Shown here: one piece after another, positions 32,703-38,891 of the stretch
Layout of the letters: the number at the start of each line of letters is the position of its first letter
Position numbering within the stretch: position 1 is the stretch's first letter
From: Lachnospiraceae bacterium
GTDB taxonomy: Bacteria; Bacillota; Clostridia; Lachnospirales; Lachnospiraceae
Assembly: GCA_024403335.1 (NCBI GenBank)
Contig: JAKSSA010000018.1
Span: forward strand, 1 to 38,891
Length of the DNA: 38,891 nt
Reading direction: 5' to 3'
Program-made: the position numbers and the translations under genes
Notes under the pieces: model-generated
Told to the model about the DNA's origin: nothing
Seen by the model: only the letters and a program-made list of their open reading frames with translations
The model's database searches: none

Positions 32703-34613
32703 TCAGTCAAGTTCTACTGCGCCTGTGTAAAGTTCATAATATCTTCCGCCTTGTGCAAGTAACTCATCGTGTGTTCCTCTCTCTATGATTTCTCCTTTTT
32801 CCAATACCATTATGGCATCTGCATTTCGAACTGTTGAGAGTCTGTGAGCTATTACAAAAGTGGTTCTGGTTTTCATTAATTCATCCATACCTCTTTCAAT
32901 AAGTCTTTCTGTTCTTGTATCAACAGAGCTTGTTGCCTCATCAAGTACAAGAATAGGAGCCTTTGAAATAGCCGCACGCGCAATATTTAAAAGCTGTCTC
33001 TGACCCTGGCTTAAATTTACGCCATCACCTTCAAGTAAAGTATCATATCCATCTTCAAGCTGCATAATAAAACCATGTGCACTTGCAGATTTTGCAGCCT
33101 CAATTACTTCTTCATCAGTTGCATCTAATCTTCCATAGCGAATATTCTCTCTTACTGTACCTGAGAAAAGATGTGTATCCTGCAAAACCATGGCAATATT
33201 TCTTCGCAAAGATTCTCTTGAGTAATTCTTTACAGAAAGACCATTTATTGTAATATCACCCTCATTAACATCATAAAATCTGTTTACCAGGTTTGTAATT
33301 GTAGTCTTACCTGCACCTGTTGAACCAACAAAAGCGATTTTTTGACCAGGCTTTGCATAGAGTGAAATATGCTTTAAAACAGTTTTATCGGGATTATAGC
33401 CAAAGCTTACATCCTCCATTTTCACAATACCATCAACGCCATCCATGGATACTGCACCATCCTTATCAGCTTCTTCAGGTACCTGATCCATTACAGCAAA
33501 TACTCTTTCCGCTCCGGCTAAGGCTGAGAAAATAACCTGTGTCTGCATGGAGACTTCATTAATAGGTCTTGAGAACTGTCTTGAATAATTTGTGAAAATA
33601 GTCAAACCACCAACATCAAAGCCGCTTGACAGGCAAAGCAGACCACCAATTGTTGATACAATTGCATAACATAACTGTGAGAAGTTATTCATCACAGGTC
33701 CCATCAAACCGCCAAAGAAAGCTGCTTTAAACTGCTTTTCCTTTAAATCGGCATTCAGCTTTGCAAAATCTTCAATAACATTATCCTCAAAATTGAAAAC
33801 TTTAATTACCTTTTGTCCGGTAACAGCTTCTTCAATATAACCATTTACCTTACCAATTGCTTTCTGCTGATCCTTAAAGTATTTTCTGCTCATCTTTGCA
33901 ATACTTGCGCCAAGGAAGGAAATAATTGGAACCGAAACCAGAGTGATTAATGTAAGCCATACATTTGTATAGAACATGAAGAACAGGGTTCCAATAATTG
34001 TAATTACTGCAGAGATAAGATTTACAATAGTACCATTTAACATTTCACCAATAGTATCAACATCATTTGTAAATCTTGACATTAATTCACCATGGCTCGT
34101 GGTATCAAAGTATCTTAAAGGAAGCTTTTCAAGTTTGCTGAATAAATCATTACGAAGACTCTTCAAAGCTCTTTGTGAAACCTGAATCATGATTCTTTGC
34201 TGGAAATATGAGCAAACAATGTTTACAGCATATATTGTAACCATTAAAAGAATACCCTTAAGCACCTGATTGGTAGCTTTCAAAATCAGTGCAGGCTTAT
34301 CAGCACCAGGTTGTGCCAGGTCAACAACTGCATCCTTTAAAGTATTTATAATCGGTCTCAAAAGATATGCTGCCCCAAGAGATGAGGCTGTTACCAGCAA
34401 TACAAAAACTGCAACCAGCCAGAGATATTTCACATCCTTTCCAAGATATGAAAAAATTCTCTTAACAGATTCCTTTGCATGCTGAGGCTTTCCACCTCCC
34501 ATTCCACCAGGTCCTCTTCTTCCACCAGGACCACCAGGACCACCGGGACGTCCACCTGGCATTTTCCCAAAAGCCGGAGTGTCTTTAATCTGAATAACCA
34601 TTTGTCTTTCCAT
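32703..34613 (-). CDS. ABC exporter half-transporter with canonical ATPase site
   Basis: A 636-residue membrane-ATPase fusion. An unusual glycine/proline/arginine-rich cytoplasmic N-terminus (about residues 18-42, PGGRPGGPGGPGGRRG) precedes six membrane segments. The nucleotide-binding domain has Walker A GSTGAGKTT, signature LSQGQRQ, Walker B VLDEATSSVD with the catalytic glutamate, and the switch histidine in VIAHRLSTV. It starts at the last base of the partner gene's stop (TAATG) behind AGGAGGG, so the two are coupled. With its partner it should form a heterodimeric multidrug- or lipid-type exporter whose substrate is unknown. Confidence 0.93.
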   Translation of the reverse strand: MERQMVIQIKDTPAFGKMPGGRPGGPGGPGGRRGPGGMGGGKPQHAKESVKRIFSYLGKDVKYLWLVAVFVLLVTASSLGAAYLLRPIINTLKDAVVDLAQPGADKPALILKATNQVLKGILLMVTIYAVNIVCSYFQQRIMIQVSQRALKSLRNDLFSKLEKLPLRYFDTTSHGELMSRFTNDVDTIGEMLNGTIVNLISAVITIIGTLFFMFYTNVWLTLITLVSVPIISFLGASIAKMSRKYFKDQQKAIGKVNGYIEEAVTGQKVIKVFNFEDNVIEDFAKLNADLKEKQFKAAFFGGLMGPVMNNFSQLCYAIVSTIGGLLCLSSGFDVGGLTIFTNYSRQFSRPINEVSMQTQVIFSALAGAERVFAVMDQVPEEADKDGAVSMDGVDGIVKMEDVSFGYNPDKTVLKHISLYAKPGQKIAFVGSTGAGKTTITNLVNRFYDVNEGDITINGLSVKNYSRESLRRNIAMVLQDTHLFSGTVRENIRYGRLDATDEEVIEAAKSASAHGFIMQLEDGYDTLLEGDGVNLSQGQRQLLNIARAAISKAPILVLDEATSSVDTRTERLIERGMDELMKTRTTFVIAHRLSTVRNADAIMVLEKGEIIERGTHDELLAQGGRYYELYTGAVELD

Positions 34614-36343
34614 TATTCAGCCCTCCTTTCTTCCTGAGAAATGCAAATTTCTCTATATGTAGGATTGTTTGCATAAAGCTCATCATGTGTTCCTACACCA
34701 ACAATAGTGCCATCATCAATAACAACAATTCTGTCCGCAGCTTTAATCGAAGAAATTCGCTGTGCAATTATAAGCTTTGTAGTATCCTTAAGTTCCTCTG
34801 CAAAGGCTTTTCTTATTGCTGCTTCAGTTGCAGTATCAACAGCACTTGTACTATCATCAAGAATAAGTATTTTAGGTTTCTTAAGCAAAGCTCTTGCTAT
34901 ACAAAGTCTTTGTTTCTGTCCACCTGAAACATTGACACCGCCCTGGCCAAGTTCAGAATCATAGCCTTTGGTAAAACTATTAATGAAGTGATCTGCCTGC
35001 GCATATGCGGCATACTTTCTGATTTCTTCATCACTTGCTTCCATGTCTCCCCAAAGAAGATTACTCTTAACAGTACCCGAAAAAAGAACATTTTTCTGAA
35101 GCACCATTCCTATTGAATCACGCAGATTTTTAATCGAATACTTTCTTACATCTGTTCCGTCAATAAGTACTTCTCCCTCATCGACATCATAAAGTCTTGG
35201 AATCAGCTGCACAAGACTGGTTTTACCGGAACCTGTACCGCCAATAATACCAACCGTTTCACCTGGAGTAATATCCAGATTTATATGATTTAATACATAA
35301 TTATCATGGTTCTTATAATACTTAAAGCAAACATTCTTGAATGATATTGCACCTTCTTTTACAACGAGTTCCCTGTTTTCAACTGCATCATCATTAATAT
35401 CAGGCTCTGTATCCAAAACTTCTATAATTCGCTTGCCTGAAGCAATAGCACGCGAGGAGTTCAAAAGAATCATTGCAGTCATCATCAAAGCTCCAAGTAC
35501 CTGAACAATATAGCCTGCAAAAGCTGACAAATCACCAACAGGCATTGTTCCCTCCAAAACCTGCTTTCCTCCAAACCAGACTACAGCAATAGTAGCAACA
35601 TTCATGGAAAGAGTCATAACAGGCATTGTAAGAATTACAATAAGAAAAGCGCCCACACTTGAATTGTACAAATCCTGTGTTGAATCGCAGAACTTTTTAT
35701 TCTCATATTCTTCACGAACAAAGCTTTTTACAACACGAATATTGGTAAGATTTTCCTGAACATTATTGTTAAGTTTATCAAGCTTCTTCTGCATGATACC
35801 AAACATAGGAAAAGTCTTTTTAATAAGAAAACCAATAGTAAGAGCAAGCACCGGCACAATAACAGCAAGAATAACAGCAAGACTTGCATTCATCTGAATT
35901 GCCATAAATAATGAGGCAATAAGCATACCGGGAGCACGAAGAAGCATCTTCAAGCCCATATTCGTGATATTCTGAAGCTGGGTAATATCATTTGTCAGAC
36001 GCGTTACCAGTGAACCTGTAGAAAAATTGTCTATGTTTTTAAATGAAAAACTCTGCACCTTCTTGAAGGCATCCAAACGCAAATCATTACCAAAACCTGT
36101 AGAAGCCTTAGCACTGAAATAACTGCCAAGCACACCGCCTGCCATTGTAAAAACAATAATAAGACACATCTTAAGGCCGGTTCTGATTACAAAGCCTCTG
36201 TCATCATTAATTACACCAATGTTAATTATTTCAGCCAAAAGACGCGGAAGATATACTTCACCCACAACTTCAACGCACATAAATAAAGGTGTCAGTATAA
36301 AGTAAAGCAAATGTGGTTTAATATATTTCGAAAACCTTTTCAT
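34613..36343 (-). CDS. ABC exporter half-transporter with degenerate ATPase site
   Basis: I place the start at 36343 (MKRFSKYIKPH, 576 residues) because AAGGAG lies 6 bp upstream; a longer open frame from 36394 adds only a run of charged residues. Six membrane segments precede a nucleotide-binding domain with Walker A GGTGSGKTS and signature VSGGQKQR. Walker B reads LILDDSTSAVD, with aspartate replacing the catalytic glutamate, and the switch histidine is glutamine (IIAQRISS). These changes mark the degenerate half of heterodimeric exporters such as TM287/288 or BmrCD. It is the first gene of a two-gene operon under a palindrome-overlapped promoter. Confidence 0.93.
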   Translation of the reverse strand: MKRFSKYIKPHLLYFILTPLFMCVEVVGEVYLPRLLAEIINIGVINDDRGFVIRTGLKMCLIIVFTMAGGVLGSYFSAKASTGFGNDLRLDAFKKVQSFSFKNIDNFSTGSLVTRLTNDITQLQNITNMGLKMLLRAPGMLIASLFMAIQMNASLAVILAVIVPVLALTIGFLIKKTFPMFGIMQKKLDKLNNNVQENLTNIRVVKSFVREEYENKKFCDSTQDLYNSSVGAFLIVILTMPVMTLSMNVATIAVVWFGGKQVLEGTMPVGDLSAFAGYIVQVLGALMMTAMILLNSSRAIASGKRIIEVLDTEPDINDDAVENRELVVKEGAISFKNVCFKYYKNHDNYVLNHINLDITPGETVGIIGGTGSGKTSLVQLIPRLYDVDEGEVLIDGTDVRKYSIKNLRDSIGMVLQKNVLFSGTVKSNLLWGDMEASDEEIRKYAAYAQADHFINSFTKGYDSELGQGGVNVSGGQKQRLCIARALLKKPKILILDDSTSAVDTATEAAIRKAFAEELKDTTKLIIAQRISSIKAADRIVVIDDGTIVGVGTHDELYANNPTYREICISQEERRAE

Positions 36344-36381
36344 CCTTTTCTCCTTCTTTTTCCTTCTTTCTCTTTCTTTTC

Positions 36382-36409
36382 GATTACAATACAATGGTTA
36401 ATTGTAATC
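36382..36409. promoter_or_regulatory. Palindromic operator over the ABC exporter promoter
   Basis: GATTACAAT (36382-36390) and ATTGTAATC (36401-36409) are perfect 9-bp inverted arms with a 10-bp spacer. A nested ACAAT/ATTGT pair lies inside. The repeat covers the -10 box and the likely start point. MarR-type control of such exporter pairs is common, but no regulator gene is adjacent here. Confidence 0.6.
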
Positions 36410-36429
36410 TTTATTAATATTTGTTGCAA
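36401..36429 (-). promoter_or_regulatory. Sigma-A promoter of the ABC exporter operon
   Basis: On the minus strand TTGCAA (36429-36424) and TACAAT (36406-36401) are separated by 17 bp. The leader would be about 50 nt and is purine rich up to the Shine-Dalgarno. Confidence 0.78.
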
Positions 36430-36503
36430 ATACTTTTTGGGACATTTCACAAATAAAACATATCTTCTAATTCTTCCAATAGGGATCTGTTATAAGAATT
36501 AAA

Positions 36504-36533
36504 AAGAATGCACACCCACAGGCATGCATTCTT
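36504..36533 (-). terminator. Intrinsic terminator after carB
   Basis: AAGAATGCA (36504-36512) and TGCATTCTT (36525-36533) form a 9-bp stem with a 12-nt loop; on the minus strand the stem is followed by TTTAATTC. It lies about 70 bp past the carB stop and ahead of the exporter promoter. Confidence 0.78.
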
Positions 36534-36602
36534 AATCATAATATTACCGATAAATCACCTTTAAAATTCCTGAAACAGCTTATTATTTCTGTACCTGGAC
36601 AA

Positions 36603-38891
36603 TTACTTAATGCTTTCATGCAATTCCTGAAGTGACTTAACCTGTATTTCTTTTTTCTTCTTAACAGCTGCAATACCCTGAGCAGAAGCCTTGGCTGCTG
36701 CCATAGTGGTCATATAAGGAATACGCTTCTTGATTGCATTCTTTCTTATGTAACTGTCGTCAAATACCTTGTTAGGTCCTGCAGGTGTATTAATGATGAG
36801 ACTGATTTGATCATTCATAATGGCATCAACAATATTAGGTCTGCCTTCCTGCATCTTATAAATCTTCTCACATGGAATTCCACAGTCATTAATCAAATCG
36901 CATGTCTTTCCGGTTGCCATAAGCTTAAATCCAAGATCATAAAACTGCTTTGCAAGAGGAGGTAATTCAAGCTTTCCTTCCTTATTTACACTAAACAAAA
37001 CAGTTCCTTCCATCGGAAGTGATGCTCCTGAGCCCTCTTCTGCTTTATAGAAAGCTTCACCAAAGGTTTCTGCCATACCTAAGGTCTCACCTGTAGAACG
37101 CATTTCAGGTCCTAAAACAGGGTCAACTTCAGGGAACATATTGAACGGGAACACAGCTTCCTTAACACCATAGTAAGGATATTCTCTATCCTTAAGTGAC
37201 GGAACGGGTGATGCCTTTCCTGTAAGCTCTGAGGTAACTATTTCTGTTGCCAAAGCAACCATGTTAATATCGCAAACCTTTGAAACCAAAGGAACAGTAC
37301 GTGATGCACGAGGATTAGCTTCAAGCACATATACTGTATCACCTTCGATTGCATACTGCATGTTCATAAGTCCCTGTACCTTCATCTCAACAGCAATCTT
37401 CTTTGTATATTCCTTAATGGTCTTAATCTGCTTTTCAGACAGGTTATAAGAAGGAAGAATACATGCTGAATCACCTGAATGAATTCCGGCTAATTCAATA
37501 TGCTCCATAACTGCAGGTACGAAAGCATTTTCGCCATCGCAGATAGCATCACTTTCACACTCTGTTGCATGCTTTAAGAATCTGTCAATAAGGATAGGTC
37601 TGTCAGGAGTTACGCCCTTAGCCTGCTTCATGTAATCTTCAAGCATTGCAGGTCCTGATACAACTTCCATGCCTCTTCCGCCAAGAACATAGCTTGGACG
37701 AACCATAACAGGATAGCCGATTCTTTCAGCAATTTCCAAAGCTTCCTCAACAGTAACTGCCATTCCGCTTTCAGGCATAGGAATATGAAGTTTTTCCATC
37801 ATGTTGCGGAAAAGATCTCTGTCTTCTGCCATGTCGATAACTTCAGGAGGAGTACCAAGGATTCTTACACCATACTTCTTAAGCGAAGATGCAATATTCA
37901 AAGGTGTCTGTCCACCAAACTGTGCAATAACACCTAATGGCTTCAAAAGCTCATGAATGCTAAGTACTTCTTCCAATGTCAAAGGCTCAAAGAAGAGAAC
38001 ATCAGAGGTATCGTAGTCTGTTGAAACAGTTTCAGGATTACAGTTAATGATAATTGTCTTGAAACCAAGTCTCTTTAATGCCATAGCTGCATGGCATGAG
38101 CAATAGTCAAATTCGATGCCCTGTCCGATTCTGTTAGGACCACCACCAAGAATTAAAATCTTGTTATCTCCTTCAAAGGAAGTAACTTCCTTGTCAACAG
38201 TTGAAGTATGATAAGAAGAATAATAGTAGCTGCTGTTTTCTGTACCTGAAACATGGACACCATAGAAATGATGCTTGATGCCATATTTTGCTCTTAATTC
38301 ACGAATAACCTTCTGGTCGGTCTTCAAAACATCTGCAAGATATTTATCTGAGAAACCGTCAAGCTTTGCCTTTTCCAAAACTTCCTTTGAAGGCAAATCT
38401 GTAAGCTTCTTAAGTTCTTCTTCTTCAATAACGAGTTCCTTCATCTGTTCAATGAAGTATCTCTTAATCTTTGTAAGTTCGTATAACTCATCTACTGTTG
38501 CACCCTTACGAAGCGCTTCATACATAATAAACTGACGCTCACTTGTAGGAACATGAAGCTTTTCAATAAGCTCTTCCTTGGAAAGTGTGGCAAAATTCTT
38601 TGCATAGCCAAGACCATATCTTCCTGTTTCAAGACTTCTGATTGACTTCTGGAAAGCTTCCTTATAGCTTTTACCAATGCTCATTACTTCGCCAACAGCT
38701 CTCATCTGTGTTCCAAGCTTGTCTTCTGCACCCTTAAATTTTTCAAATGCCCAGCGTGCAAACTTAATAACTACATATTCACCATCGGGATAATAGTTCT
38801 TTAATGTACCATATTTTCCACAAGGAATATCATCTAAAGTCAACCCACATGCAAGCATAGCTGATACTAAAGCAATAGGGAAGCCTGTTGC
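36603..38891 (-). CDS. carB: Carbamoyl-phosphate synthase large subunit (5' end outside window)
   Basis: The last 762 codons of a protein that is normally about 1070 residues. The frame stays open to the window edge and its first visible residues, ATGFPIALVSA, match the internal CarB segment ATGYPIAKVSA, so the methionine at 38858 is not the start. Visible parts are the end of the first synthetase half, the oligomerisation domain, and the second ATP-grasp half, which has GGGPNRIGQGIEFDYC, NPETVSTDYDTSD, VRPSYVLGGRGMEVV and the metal-binding NPRASRTVP. A C-terminal methylglyoxal-synthase-like allosteric domain ends the protein (IINTPAG). It makes carbamoyl phosphate for arginine and pyrimidine synthesis. 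Confidence 0.96.
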   Translation of the reverse strand, partial: ATGFPIALVSAMLACGLTLDDIPCGKYGTLKNYYPDGEYVVIKFARWAFEKFKGAEDKLGTQMRAVGEVMSIGKSYKEAFQKSIRSLETGRYGLGYAKNFATLSKEELIEKLHVPTSERQFIMYEALRKGATVDELYELTKIKRYFIEQMKELVIEEEELKKLTDLPSKEVLEKAKLDGFSDKYLADVLKTDQKVIRELRAKYGIKHHFYGVHVSGTENSSYYYSSYHTSTVDKEVTSFEGDNKILILGGGPNRIGQGIEFDYCSCHAAMALKRLGFKTIIINCNPETVSTDYDTSDVLFFEPLTLEEVLSIHELLKPLGVIAQFGGQTPLNIASSLKKYGVRILGTPPEVIDMAEDRDLFRNMMEKLHIPMPESGMAVTVEEALEIAERIGYPVMVRPSYVLGGRGMEVVSGPAMLEDYMKQAKGVTPDRPILIDRFLKHATECESDAICDGENAFVPAVMEHIELAGIHSGDSACILPSYNLSEKQIKTIKEYTKKIAVEMKVQGLMNMQYAIEGDTVYVLEANPRASRTVPLVSKVCDINMVALATEIVTSELTGKASPVPSLKDREYPYYGVKEAVFPFNMFPEVDPVLGPEMRSTGETLGMAETFGEAFYKAEEGSGASLPMEGTVLFSVNKEGKLELPPLAKQFYDLGFKLMATGKTCDLINDCGIPCEKIYKMQEGRPNIVDAIMNDQISLIINTPAGPNKVFDDSYIRKNAIKKRIPYMTTMAAAKASAQGIAAVKKKKEIQVKSLQELHESIK

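Noticed and set aside
36344-36394. Seventeen-codon N-terminal extension of the first exporter gene
   Set aside because: It encodes only an Arg/Lys/Glu run, overlaps the -10 palindrome region and the Shine-Dalgarno, and the homologous start is MKRFSKYIKPH.
1-38891. CRISPR arrays, rRNA genes, insertion sequences, transposase or phage genes
   Set aside because: No regularly spaced repeats, rRNA-like sequence, transposase, integrase or phage structural protein was seen in any part of the window.

Overview
This is AT-rich DNA in which every supported gene lies on the minus strand, so the reading order runs from high to low coordinates. The gene set points to an anaerobic, Gram-positive clostridium, most likely Lachnospiraceae. 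The signs are tig-clpP-clpX, a DUF4364 gene, ysxC and a Rho with a long low-complexity N-terminal insert; sugar ABC transporters without their own ATPase; and GH130 phosphorylase with an AGE epimerase. The taxonomic call is inferred from gene content, not measured.

Region 1 (about 22.4 kb down to 0.1 kb) is a large carbohydrate-uptake and catabolism locus. A LacI-family regulator (21380-22429) precedes a near-continuous run of genes: a YesL/DUF624 membrane protein; a very large secreted solute-binding protein with two N-terminal carbohydrate-binding-like domains; a MalF/MalG permease pair; an NHL propeller protein with a C-terminal membrane anchor; a Yip1-like membrane protein; a membrane-anchored DUF5696-type protein; a second MalF/MalG pair; a lipoprotein with tandem repeat domains; and a second, lipidated solute-binding protein. 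The catabolic genes follow: a GH130 beta-mannoside phosphorylase, a GH27 alpha-galactosidase, a small zinc-ribbon protein, a cellobiose/mannobiose 2-epimerase and an alpha-phosphohexomutase. The simplest reading is uptake of galactosylated beta-manno-oligosaccharides, then cytoplasmic removal of galactose, epimerisation and phosphorolysis, with the sugar phosphate entering metabolism through the mutase. Intrinsic terminators sit after the second binding protein, after GH130 and after the mutase. The first 51 bases look like the 5' end of a group II intron inserted just behind that last terminator.

Region 2 (about 22.8-32.5 kb) is housekeeping: rho, ysxC, a DUF4364 gene, clpX, clpP, tig (with a clear sigma-A promoter), glmM, a membrane GGDEF protein and a DJ-1/PfpI protein whose strong promoter is overlapped by a perfect palindrome.

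Region 3 (about 32.6-38.9 kb) holds a two-gene heterodimeric ABC exporter, again with a strong promoter and an overlapping palindrome, and the 3' three-quarters of carB, which runs off the window.

The most unusual parts are the two-permease-pair uptake locus with its uncharacterised surface and membrane proteins, an approximately helically phased array of TGCA motifs upstream of lacI, and a probably leaderless promoter for the transport operon. No rRNA, tRNA, CRISPR array or complete mobile element is visible.
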